Source: G020348185 sp964525045
GTDB lineage: Bacteria > Nitrospirota > Nitrospiria > Nitrospirales > UBA8639
Direction: 5' to 3'
DNA: 64,000 bases
Assembly: GCA_964525045.1 (NCBI GenBank)
Contig: CAZGFD010000004.1
Coordinates: 62,001-126,000 of the forward strand
Below the pieces are notes generated by a model, which saw only the letters and a program-made list of their open reading frames with translations, did no database searches and was not told where the DNA came from. How positions within the stretch are numbered: the first letter of the stretch is position 1; each line of letters starts with the position of its first letter. Made by a program: the position numbers and the translations under genes. Positions 18,015 to 26,018 of the stretch are shown here, piece by piece.

Positions 18015-19793
18015 CTAAATGATCTGTTGAAGGAGTCGTTCTTCCTGGGCCTTCCCTTGCCGAAATGACGAAATGCCCACAACCTGATCAGGATTAAAAT
18101 CTAACAACTTAAGCCATTCTTCAGCCGATTCATCCGGAGGAAAGATCTCTCCTTCGCGATATTCTTCCTTGACCGCCTCAAGAAGATCGGCCGTGTTAAT
18201 CCCTTCAGTGCCTTCTCCACCTCCCTTAATGGTCCGTTCGATCGCACGTTCCTTGGCACGCCGAACAATACCGGCAAGAATGGCCCCACTCAACAGGTCA
18301 CTGCGATACAGGATGGTTCTTCGTCCATTTCTAAGCCGAATGGAAAGCACCCGGTTATCGTCTGTTCGTCGAAAGACCTCTTCGATGGTTTGGGTCATCA
18401 AATGATCGCACACTGCCTGAGGATCATTTTCAGGAACCGTTCCGGGGTCAGCAAGGAGGGGCAACTCGGGTTTTAAATAAATGCGAAGGATGTCCTTCGC
18501 TTCCTGCCGGCCCGGTCGACCGACCTTAATTTTTCGATCTATCCTTCCAGCTCTGAGGACGGCCGGGTCTATTAAGTCCGGACGATTCGAGGCAAGGATT
18601 ACCACCACATCCCGAAGGGAATCTATCCCATCGAGCTCGGCACAAAACATCGGGACTAAGGTATTCGATATATTGAAAGACCGTAGGGCCCGCCTGGTGC
18701 CAAGGATGGATTCCGCTTCGTCGATAAAAATAAATGGGAGCAACCCCTCCTGTCGGCGCTGGCGCGCTCGAGAGAAAATATCCCTCAGAATTCTTTCAGA
18801 TTCTCCCACCCACATATTCAGGATTTCCGGACCCTTGATGTGGAGAAACACTCCTGACGTGATCTCCGTTTCAGGACCTGAGGGGAAATTTTCGGCTTCT
18901 CTTGGGGGCGCCTCGATCGTATTTTGACTCACCAGGGTTCCCAAACTGGCCGCCGTCGCCTGACCAATCAACGTTTTTCCGCAACCAGGAGGTCCGTGGA
19001 GAAGAAATCCCTTCGGTTGAGTAAAATCATAGCGTTGAAAAGTCTTGGCATGGAGGAGCGGATATTCGATTGCCCTCCGTATGGCGCCAATGGCCTGTTG
19101 CTGCCCCCCAATGTGATCCCAGGTGACCGAGGGAACTTCATCGAGGACATGACTCTGGCTTCGGGCCGTCTCCAATCGCTCAATAATAAACCGATGTGTT
19201 GGATCAATTCGTACCTCATCGCCTGGATGAAGATGTACACCTTTAAGCTGATTGGCCCGTCGAAGAACAAGACCCTGCCGCCCCGGTTCCTGGTCAATGC
19301 GGACACGTCCATCTTCAAGCACCTCTCGAACTTTAAGGATTGGGCCATTGTCCTCATACCCTAATCCACGAATGACCACGTAGGCCTCGTTGACGAGAAT
19401 TTGGGCACCAAGTTGAAGTTCTTCCATCTTTAGTCGCGGGTCGACATTCGCATAGTATTCACCACCACCCACCAAAATCCGTGCCCCACCCTCCTCAGAT
19501 AATTCCAGGAGGGTTCCGACCCGATTTGCGGGTGCGGTCAATGTATCGACAACAGTTTTCAGTTTTTCCAATTCCGTATCCTGCTGTTGCTTGGATACAC
19601 CTTGCTGCAATAACAGATGTCGAAGTTTGTAGAGCAAAGCTATTTTCGGATCACCATCGGGCAGAGATGCCAGACACTCATCGAGAATTACAAGCGGGTC
19701 TTCAGCGGATGGGCGTGAAGAAGTACGAACCGGAAAATCTGGGGGATCGTTGGAGAAGGATTTTCTTTGGTCATTCATAGTCGGTCCACTCAC
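18015..19793 (-). CDS. arc: Proteasome-associated ATPase ARC/Mpa
   Basis: 592 residues. Hexameric AAA unfoldase that recognises pupylated proteins and feeds them to the 20S core. N-terminal region with a helix that could form the Pup-binding coiled coil (about 50-88); two OB-like domains (about 90-205, 'VDTLTAPANRVGTLLEL'); AAA domain with Walker A GPPGCGKT, Walker B FIFIDEAES and 'RAGRIDRKIKVGRP'. A polar Pro/Glu insert (about 293-310) sits between Walker A and the IKGPEILNMWVGESER segment. The C-terminus reads ERLLQQII: the penultimate Tyr of the HbYX-like docking motif of Mpa (GQYL) is absent. Start GTG 19793 has GAGG upstream; ATG 19778 is an alternative. First gene of the proteasome operon. 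Confidence 0.92.
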   Translation of the reverse strand: MSGPTMNDQRKSFSNDPPDFPVRTSSRPSAEDPLVILDECLASLPDGDPKIALLYKLRHLLLQQGVSKQQQDTELEKLKTVVDTLTAPANRVGTLLELSEEGGARILVGGGEYYANVDPRLKMEELQLGAQILVNEAYVVIRGLGYEDNGPILKVREVLEDGRVRIDQEPGRQGLVLRRANQLKGVHLHPGDEVRIDPTHRFIIERLETARSQSHVLDEVPSVTWDHIGGQQQAIGAIRRAIEYPLLHAKTFQRYDFTQPKGFLLHGPPGCGKTLIGQATAASLGTLVSQNTIEAPPREAENFPSGPETEITSGVFLHIKGPEILNMWVGESERILRDIFSRARQRRQEGLLPFIFIDEAESILGTRRALRSFNISNTLVPMFCAELDGIDSLRDVVVILASNRPDLIDPAVLRAGRIDRKIKVGRPGRQEAKDILRIYLKPELPLLADPGTVPENDPQAVCDHLMTQTIEEVFRRTDDNRVLSIRLRNGRRTILYRSDLLSGAILAGIVRRAKERAIERTIKGGGEGTEGINTADLLEAVKEEYREGEIFPPDESAEEWLKLLDFNPDQVVGISSFRQGKAQEERLLQQII

Positions 19794-19982
19794 AGGGCCT
19801 CATGATAATTCGTAATAGGGTTATCTTACCAAGGGAGAGAGGAACCTTTTCAAGAATCTTTCAATGATACGGTTGTTCAGAAGGAGATCTCAGGTCAGGA
19901 ATCAGGAAATTTCGGCACGTTTTACATGGAAAGTGGAACTGAAACGATTTGAGCGGGGCCTTGTCGCACATCTTGACAGGAC

Positions 19983-20010
19983 AAAAAAAGGGGCTCTGTC
20001 CTTGAGCCCC
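19983..20010 (-). terminator. Intrinsic terminator of the RRM gene
   Basis: On the minus strand GGGGCTC, a seven-base loop, GAGCCCC, then seven T (19989-19983). It lies about 50 bases behind the RRM gene stop and ahead of the proteasome operon, so the operon needs its own promoter between 19794 and 19982. Confidence 0.85.
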
Positions 20011-20060
20011 CGCGAATGAGAATGTTGTAAATTAAACAGAAGACGGTATGGTTAGCCGAA

Positions 20061-20378
20061 TCATCGACCACCATATCCTGACCTGCCTCCCCCTCCTCGA
20101 CCTCCACCGAAACCACCCCGGGGACGATCAGTTTGAGGACGAGCTTCATTGACCGTTAAGGTTCGACCCCCCAATTCCGTTCCATTCAGTGCTTCTATGG
20201 CAGCTTTGGCTTCATCGTCATTGGACATTTCGACAAACCCAAAACCCCTCGATTGGCCAGTAAATTTGTCGGTGATAATCCGTGCTGATTCCACTGCCCC
20301 ATGCGGGGAAAATAAATCAGCCAGTTCCTGCTCGGCCGTTTGATAAGGCAAACCACCTACATACACCTTTGCACCCAT
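20061..20378 (-). CDS. Glycine-rich RRM RNA-binding protein
   Basis: 105 residues. One RNA-recognition motif (about 3-80) with RNP2 KVYVGGLPY and RNP1 RGFGFVEM, then a Gly/Arg-rich tail (GGFGGGRGGGGRSGYGGR). This layout matches the small Rbp proteins of cyanobacteria and other bacteria, many of which are cold-induced RNA chaperones. The Gly/Arg tail may add non-specific RNA binding. The start has AGGAGTG eight bases upstream. A gene-free stretch of nearly 390 bases upstream leaves room for a long regulatory leader, as in cold-induced relatives. It is followed by a strong terminator, so it is a single-gene unit. Confidence 0.93.
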   Translation of the reverse strand: MGAKVYVGGLPYQTAEQELADLFSPHGAVESARIITDKFTGQSRGFGFVEMSNDDEAKAAIEALNGTELGGRTLTVNEARPQTDRPRGGFGGGRGGGGRSGYGGR

Positions 20379-20766
20379 TGGGTCACTCCTTTAATTGTAG
20401 TGTTGCTTTGCCCTGAGTACGGAGATGAGACAGGAAGGAACGGCCCGAGAACGCGAATGGTAATCCGGCTTAGGTCTGGCTTCCGATCAGATATCCAAAT
20501 GCAAAACAACCACGGGTTCAGGGGCCAGCCTATACAGTCTTCACTCCCAGGCCCACGGAAGGCAGTGAATACGCAAACCTTACCCCACCCTCATGGAAAA
20601 ATCAATAGAAGGGAATCGGTCAACGCAATAGTCAAACTATGATGCTTACACACTGTCCTAAGCATCCTCCGGACATGCCAGTGGGGTTACATGTACCAAG
20701 AGAAAAATGCCATCTGTAATTTTCAACCTGATACTTGAAACCTGAAACTTGAAACCGGGGAGGGTT
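20379..20766. other. Intergenic region upstream of the RRM gene
   Basis: 388 bases behind clpX and ahead of the RRM gene, both on the minus strand. It contains a heptamer array near the clpX end (20734-20757). No credible coding frame and no clear promoter were found. The length would suit a long 5' leader for the RRM mRNA. Confidence 0.4.
20734..20757. repeat. Short GTTTC/GAAAC heptamer array
   Basis: ACTTGAAACCTGAAACTTGA and a following AACC form three GAAAC units at seven-to-eight-base spacing, 10 bases behind the clpX stop. Same family as the array at 23505-23540, in complementary orientation. Confidence 0.65.
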
Positions 20767-22059
20767 CTACGCGGAATGTTTTAAGAGTTGTGGTTGTTCG
20801 AGCCCTTGAATCACTTTGTCAGTAATCATAACTTTCTCAATGTTTTTGAGTGCCGGAACGTCGTACATGAGATCCAGCATGACCTGCTCCAGAATGGATC
20901 GAAGAGCGCGTGCCCCGGTTTTCATGGACACGGCGCGAGTGGCGATGGATTTTATGGCACCGTCGGTGAACTCCAATTGGACGTCATCTAGTTCAAACAG
21001 GGCCTGATATTGTTTGATCAGGGCATTTTTGGGTTCGGTTAACACACGAATCATGTCCTCGGTACTCAGATCGTTCAAGGTGGTCAAAATGGGAAACCGG
21101 CCGACAAATTCGGGAATAAGTCCATATTTTAATAGATCCTCCGGACGGGCCAGGGCCAACAACTGATCTGGTATCAATTGCGAATTTTGGTTTACCCCGG
21201 ATTCAAATCCCAAGCGTTTCTGGTTGGTGCGGGCAGAGATGAATTCATCAAGTCCAATAAATGCTCCGCCACAAATAAAGAGAATATTGGTCGTATCCAC
21301 CCTGAGATATTCCTGTTCGGGGTGTTTTCTTCCACCTTTGGGGGGAATATTACAGATCGTACCCTCAACAAGCTTGAGTAGAGCCTGTTGGACTCCTTCA
21401 CCCGAAACATCGCGTGTAATGGACGCACTTTCGGATTTCCGACTGATCTTATCGATTTCATCAATATAAATTATGCCGACCTGTGCCCGGTCGATATCGA
21501 AATCGCACGATTGGAGGAGTTTCAGCACAACATTTTCAACATCTTCTCCGACGTACCCGGCTTCGGTGACGGTTGTGGCATCTGCAATGGCGAAGGGGAC
21601 ATGAAGAATTTTTGCGAGGGTCTGTGCAAGAAGGGTTTTCCCGGTTCCTGTCGGACCGATTAACATCACATTTCCCTTTTCAAGCTCAACATCTTTTAAA
21701 TCTTTTCCACTGAACACCCGTTTATAATGATTATGCACCGCGACCGAAAGCACCTTTTTGGCCAAATCCTGACCAACAATATACTGATCAAGGACGGCCT
21801 TTAATTCAGGCGGAGTCAGCAGTTTAGAATTTGGGGTAGATTCAGTGGCTTGAAACGGAAGGTTCCCGCTGGCCAGAAACTTATTGCATTGTTGGATGCA
21901 TTCGTTACAAATAAGAAGAGGATAGATCGTTTGACATTGTTGACACGGATACCCGCTCGGTGCCTGAATTAAATTTTTGACCTCACTCTTCGATCGCCCG
22001 CAAAAGGAGCAACCCGGTTCTCTATTGTCCCGACTATCTTTCGAATTCCAAAATGGCAC
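20767..22059 (-). CDS. clpX: ClpX-family unfoldase with an extra CxxC pair
   Basis: 430 residues. AAA+ unfoldase that delivers substrates to ClpP. The N-terminal zinc domain is unusual: C17xxC20, then C39QQC42, then C51NEC54, where ordinary ClpX has only two CxxC pairs; about 12 residues are inserted. The rest is standard: Walker A GPTGTGKT, pore loop GYVGEDVENV, Walker B IIYIDEIDKI, RKH loop (GGRKHPEQEY), LGF in the ClpP-docking loop, and a C-terminal small domain. clpP, tig and lon are not neighbours, unlike the usual clpP-clpX order, so this may be a second ClpX. It lies next to the proteasome locus on the same strand but is separated by a terminator. Confidence 0.92.
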   Translation of the reverse strand: MPFWNSKDSRDNREPGCSFCGRSKSEVKNLIQAPSGYPCQQCQTIYPLLICNECIQQCNKFLASGNLPFQATESTPNSKLLTPPELKAVLDQYIVGQDLAKKVLSVAVHNHYKRVFSGKDLKDVELEKGNVMLIGPTGTGKTLLAQTLAKILHVPFAIADATTVTEAGYVGEDVENVVLKLLQSCDFDIDRAQVGIIYIDEIDKISRKSESASITRDVSGEGVQQALLKLVEGTICNIPPKGGRKHPEQEYLRVDTTNILFICGGAFIGLDEFISARTNQKRLGFESGVNQNSQLIPDQLLALARPEDLLKYGLIPEFVGRFPILTTLNDLSTEDMIRVLTEPKNALIKQYQALFELDDVQLEFTDGAIKSIATRAVSMKTGARALRSILEQVMLDLMYDVPALKNIEKVMITDKVIQGLEQPQLLKHSA

Positions 22060-22444
22060 GTGACATCCTCAATTGAATGATGGTTCCACGGTTTCAATCT
22101 CAGGGGAGGTGTTGAAACATCTGCTTCCCTGAGTCCTGAGATGTGAAACATTGAAAGTTTTAATTAGGGATCCTACCCATCATATCCTCACCATCACCGC
22201 ATTTCAATTTTATTTTTCTCAGATCCAACCGCCCCCATTTTTTCTGAGGTTCATGAATTCATACATGCCGTAAGAATATTCCTATGGGAGGACTATGCCT
22301 TCGGATTCGAGGAGAATAACAACAGAGAGGAACTCATTCTACTCCGGACCCGTCATTGTCAGGAGGGCCTTCCCGTTAAGGTACAGGGTAGGGGGTTATG
22401 ACAATGTCGAAAGTAAGGCGTATTTCTGAAGGGGAAATGTTGGA
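22060..22444. other. Intergenic region upstream of clpX
   Basis: 385 bases between clpX (start at 22059) and the BNR-type lipoprotein gene (ends at 22445), both minus. It contains an imperfect inverted repeat at 22091-22160. No credible gene. The clpX promoter must lie here, but no hexamer pair stood out. Confidence 0.4.
22091..22160. repeat. Imperfect inverted repeat of the GTTTC family
   Basis: GTTTCAATCTCAGG on the left is answered by CCTGAGATGTGAAAC and TTGAAAG on the right. It resembles the inverted arrays at 10648 and 49213, but here it lies upstream of clpX and is more degraded. Confidence 0.5.
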
Positions 22445-23482
22445 TCAGGAGGGGATTTTCGAATCTTTGGCAATTATTAAGGGTAGAGAGGTCCAATGAC
22501 GTCCGCCATCCTGACTCCGGTAGAGCCCGCTGCCATTCGTCCCCACATAGAGACTATTCGAATCCGTTGGGCTCATGGCTAGTGCCCGAACATTCAGATT
22601 TTCGAGTCCGGAATTTACTGATTCCCACGTTTCCCCACCATCCATGCTCTTATGGACCCCTTTCCGACTCGTGACATACAGGACATTTCTCATGGAAGGA
22701 TCCAAAACCAAATCACTCAGCATGTGGTCCGGTAATGAGTCACCAATTTTCCGCCAGGATTGAGCCCCGTTCTTTGTTTGATAGAGACCGGTTAAGGTCG
22801 CAATATACACATTCTGAGAATCATGAGGATCAACTTTTATCCGGGTTACCCCCAGCGCCCTGGATGATTTCAACACTTCAGGGGACACCAGGCCATTATT
22901 GACTTTCACCCAGTTTCGGGCTCCATCTAAGGTCTTATACACCCCTCCACTGGTTCCCGCATAAGCCGTTTGGGGCTGATTGGGATCTAGATCAATTGTG
23001 ATGACCATCAATACTTCGATCATCCCGTTCATCCGTTTAAACCATGAATCCCCCCCATCCTCAGACTCAAAAACGCCCATTGAGGTCGCCGCAAAGAGAT
23101 GCTGGCTGGATCCGGGAACAAACACGAGTTGGTGAACAACCGATGAAATCGTCACATCCTCAAGTCCGGCACGTTTGGATACCCAACTCTGACCTCCGTT
23201 ATAACTTTTAAAGACGGCATCTCCCTTTGTTCCCGCAAACACATTGGCTGAAAATAAGGGGTCGATGGCGAGCGAGATCACACGGGAGTGGGTCATCCCC
23301 TGAGAAATATTTTCCCAGGTTTTCCCTTCATCGCGAGACTTATAAATGTAATCATTGGTTGCGATATAGAGGATCCGGGACTTTGTTGGATGAAGAGCGA
23401 TTTCGACCACAGGTTCACTGCCGCCACAAGCTGTGGATGTCAGTATCAGACTACAATACAACCAGAGAGTCAGACTTTTCAT
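22445..23482 (-). CDS. BNR/sialidase-type beta-propeller lipoprotein
   Basis: 345 residues. Lipoprotein signal peptide with lipobox LTSTAC (Cys about 19). It then has repeated units of the form S.D.G.TW (KSRDEGKTWENIS, KSYNGGQSWVS, ESEDGGDSWFK, KTLDGARNWVK, QTKNGAQSWRK, KSMDGGETWESV, RSQDGGRHWTSL), seven Asp-box (BNR) repeats spaced about 45 residues. This gives a seven-bladed propeller like Ycf48/HCF136 assembly factors and BNR glycosidase-like proteins. The catalytic residues of true sialidases are not evident, so a binding or assembly role in the envelope is more likely than hydrolysis. It is preceded by a heptamer array and followed by a gene-free region. Partner unknown. Confidence 0.85.
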   Translation of the reverse strand: MKSLTLWLYCSLILTSTACGGSEPVVEIALHPTKSRILYIATNDYIYKSRDEGKTWENISQGMTHSRVISLAIDPLFSANVFAGTKGDAVFKSYNGGQSWVSKRAGLEDVTISSVVHQLVFVPGSSQHLFAATSMGVFESEDGGDSWFKRMNGMIEVLMVITIDLDPNQPQTAYAGTSGGVYKTLDGARNWVKVNNGLVSPEVLKSSRALGVTRIKVDPHDSQNVYIATLTGLYQTKNGAQSWRKIGDSLPDHMLSDLVLDPSMRNVLYVTSRKGVHKSMDGGETWESVNSGLENLNVRALAMSPTDSNSLYVGTNGSGLYRSQDGGRHWTSLPLIIAKDSKIPS

Positions 23483-23504
23483 GAGGGGAATGTCAATATA
23501 AGAA

Positions 23505-23540
23505 GTTTCGGGTTTCGGGTTTCGGGTTTCGGGTTTCGGG
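23505..23540. repeat. Five perfect tandem GTTTCGG heptamers
   Basis: From 23505 the unit GTTTCGG occurs five times without a mismatch, followed by the decayed unit GATTCAAGG. It lies directly behind the 3' end of the M48 protease gene (minus strand) and 22 bases before the start of the BNR lipoprotein gene. This is the cleanest example of the array family scattered through the window. Confidence 0.9.
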
Positions 23541-23576
23541 ATTCAAGGAGGGGATTTTACACTTTCCACTCTTGTA

Positions 23577-24503
23577 TTACTTGGCTTGAGGCGCAGGTGG
23601 TTTTTGTTTCGGAGTCGGGGTGGGAGAAAGAGCCGGCAAATTCTCAACTGAGGCTTTGGGCGCATTTTGATAAATGGCCATGGCTTCCGGCATCCAAGAT
23701 TGTAGGTCGGCAATCCGCGTTTCATGGCCCGGATGTGTAGAAAGAAACTCCATGGGTTGCCCCTCAGAGGCCTGGGCCATTCGCTGCCAAATGCCGACGG
23801 CCTCTCGAGGATCATAACCGGCATCAGCGGCAAGCAGTAAGCCCACATAATCCGCTTCTGACTCATGAGCCCGACTATACGGCAGCAGGAACCCCACTTG
23901 TGCCCCGAGACCCATCGCCTGGGTAGCCAATTGGTTCATTCCACCACCCACACCCAGTACCGACAGCGCGATGGAGCCAATCGTCAACACTCCGCGGGAG
24001 GCCAATTGATGGCTCATCCTCTCTGCTCCATGTTGCGCCAAGGCATGCACCACCTCATGTCCCATGATCGCAGCCAAACCGGCTTCGTTTTTGGCCATGG
24101 GAAAGATTCCGGTATAGACCGCAATTTTTCCACCGGGTAACACCCAGGCATTTTTGACCGTATCGTCCTTGATGACGGTGACTTGCCAGTCAAATTGGTT
24201 AGCTGATTCGGCATATTTGGATCGTTGGGCGGCTTGGACAATTTTTTCGGCTACCCGCCGAACCGGTTCCACTTCCTGAGGATTCTTCGAAATGGTCACC
24301 TTCGGATCAGAAAGCACCTGTTGGTATTGCTCCGCACCCATTTGATTCATATGGGAGGCGGTCACCAACATCATTTGGGACCGATCCGTATAGGGATTGG
24401 TCGCACACCCCAATTGAACAACTGACCATAGCCCAAGTATCAGTGAAAGGGCTAAAAGGGAAAGACGAGCATGAAGAGATGCTACACGAAATCGCATCAA
24501 CAT
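23577..24503 (-). CDS. M48-family metalloprotease, lipoprotein
   Basis: 308 residues. A signal segment (about 12-32) ends VQLGCATNPYTDRSQMMLV, so Cys33 is a likely lipidation site; 'NPYTDRSQ' after the Cys is common in Gram-negative M48 lipoproteins (LoiP/YcaL-like). The zinc motif GHEVVHALAQHGAERM supplies HEVVH, and the third ligand is in the 'HESEADYVGLLLAADAGYDP' stretch. These periplasmic proteases degrade damaged outer-membrane proteins. The tail is Pro/Lys/Ala/Thr-rich. It is the third gene behind the two M16 peptidases, 32 bases from the nearer one, consistent with an envelope-proteolysis operon. Confidence 0.92.
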   Translation of the reverse strand: MLMRFRVASLHARLSLLALSLILGLWSVVQLGCATNPYTDRSQMMLVTASHMNQMGAEQYQQVLSDPKVTISKNPQEVEPVRRVAEKIVQAAQRSKYAESANQFDWQVTVIKDDTVKNAWVLPGGKIAVYTGIFPMAKNEAGLAAIMGHEVVHALAQHGAERMSHQLASRGVLTIGSIALSVLGVGGGMNQLATQAMGLGAQVGFLLPYSRAHESEADYVGLLLAADAGYDPREAVGIWQRMAQASEGQPMEFLSTHPGHETRIADLQSWMPEAMAIYQNAPKASVENLPALSPTPTPKQKPPAPQAK

Positions 24504-24535
24504 CCGAAATGAAATGGGAAAGGATGAGATGAACG

Positions 24536-25987
24536 CTAAATTCCTTCAGGGGGTTCCGGAATCGAAATATCCAACTCGTTGACTTTCTTGTATCGTTCCA
24601 GTGCCGGCGCCGTCCCTTCACGAGGACCCACGATCAATATAGCAAAATCCTTGGGACGAAGATGTTTTCGGGCGGCCGCGCGAACTTGAGCGGTCGTGAC
24701 GGCCTCAATTCCTTTGCGGAATCGAAGAAGCCAATCCGATGGATACCCAAAATATTCGTAGGTGAGAAATTTTCCCATCACTTTCCCCGGGGAATCGACC
24801 GAAAAGACAAATGAATTCAGAATACTCGTTTTCGCCTTCGACACTTCTTCATCGGTTGGCGGTTCCGTGACCATTTTTTTCGCCTCGGTAATCAGAGCGT
24901 CAATTCCCTTAGCCGTCGTCTCGGTCTTCGTCGACATGGCCAAGCTGGCCACACCGGGATAATCCCAATGAAATCCCACTCCTCCATGAACATCATACGC
25001 AAGCCCTTGTTGCGATCGGATATTCGAAAAGAGCCGGGCTCCGAAGGACCCAGACATGATCTGGTTGACAATCACCAGGGGGTAATAATCGGGATTATTC
25101 CGAATGATTCCGATATGGCCCATGGCGATTTTGGCTTGGGTCATGTCATTTTTCTCAACATAAAAAATATCAGGAAGAGAGGAATCCTGATAGGGTGCCA
25201 ATGGGTCCTCGACTTTTGGTCCCGGCTTCCACTCCCCGAAGACTTTCTTCACCAGTTCGATGGCCGCCTTGGTCTGAAAATCTCCCACCAGACCAAGGAT
25301 AATCCGGTTAGGGTGGTAATATTTCTGGTGCCAGGCGATCATATCCTCGCGAGATATGGAATTGACCGTCGCATAGGTGGGAACTCTGGCATAGGGGGAA
25401 TGTTTTCCATAAATTAATTTGTAGAATTCTCTCAGGACTATTCTATCGGGATTGTCATTTTGTCTGGCAATCCGAGCCATGGCCTGGTTTTTGGCAATGA
25501 TCAGTTTTTCCGGATCGAAGGCGGGATGACGCAGCACGTCGGCAAACACCTTTAAGATTTCCGGGAAATCTTCTTCCAGAGAACTCATCGAGGCGGTCCC
25601 CATGGTTCCTCCGATACCGGTCTCAATCACCGCGGCCTTGCCTTCTAAATAGTCATCGAGGTCATCTCCCGAAAGGGAGGTGGTTCCACCACTTCGCATC
25701 ACCGTGCCTGTCATCCCCGCCAACCCCACCTTATCCTCAGGCTCTAACCGTGAACCAGTCCGTATCTGGGCCGAGACACTGACAAGGGGCAATTCGTGGT
25801 CTTCCAATAGGAGTACCACCATTCCGTTTTCCAGAGTGACACGGGTCGGTTCGGGAATCACCAACTCCGCAAGCGGGGGATAGGTCAATTCATTGACATG
25901 ATCAACCTGTGCCTCGGATAGAGAAACACACACAAGCAGCACCAACAGCCAGGAAGACATGACCGATATCATTTTCGACATGGGCAT
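24536..25987 (-). CDS. M16-family peptidase, non-catalytic subunit
   Basis: 483 residues from ATG 25987. Signal peptide (about 6-26, ending SEAQ). The M16 fold is complete, but the HxxEH zinc motif is missing: the expected site reads LAGMTGTVMRSGG. This matches the inactive partner of two-gene M16 systems, in which an active and an inactive subunit form a heterodimer, as in mitochondrial processing peptidase. 'RDMIAWHQKYYHPNRIILGLVGDF'-like M16 signatures remain. A longer frame to 26065 would overlap the upstream gene, so I start after that gene's stop (31-base gap). It is coupled to the active M16 gene upstream and to the M48 gene downstream. Confidence 0.9.
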   Translation of the reverse strand: MPMSKMISVMSSWLLVLLVCVSLSEAQVDHVNELTYPPLAELVIPEPTRVTLENGMVVLLLEDHELPLVSVSAQIRTGSRLEPEDKVGLAGMTGTVMRSGGTTSLSGDDLDDYLEGKAAVIETGIGGTMGTASMSSLEEDFPEILKVFADVLRHPAFDPEKLIIAKNQAMARIARQNDNPDRIVLREFYKLIYGKHSPYARVPTYATVNSISREDMIAWHQKYYHPNRIILGLVGDFQTKAAIELVKKVFGEWKPGPKVEDPLAPYQDSSLPDIFYVEKNDMTQAKIAMGHIGIIRNNPDYYPLVIVNQIMSGSFGARLFSNIRSQQGLAYDVHGGVGFHWDYPGVASLAMSTKTETTAKGIDALITEAKKMVTEPPTDEEVSKAKTSILNSFVFSVDSPGKVMGKFLTYEYFGYPSDWLLRFRKGIEAVTTAQVRAAARKHLRPKDFAILIVGPREGTAPALERYKKVNELDISIPEPPEGI

Positions 25988-26018
25988 CACACTTCGAATC
26001 CTTTCTTTTCCTTGCGAA

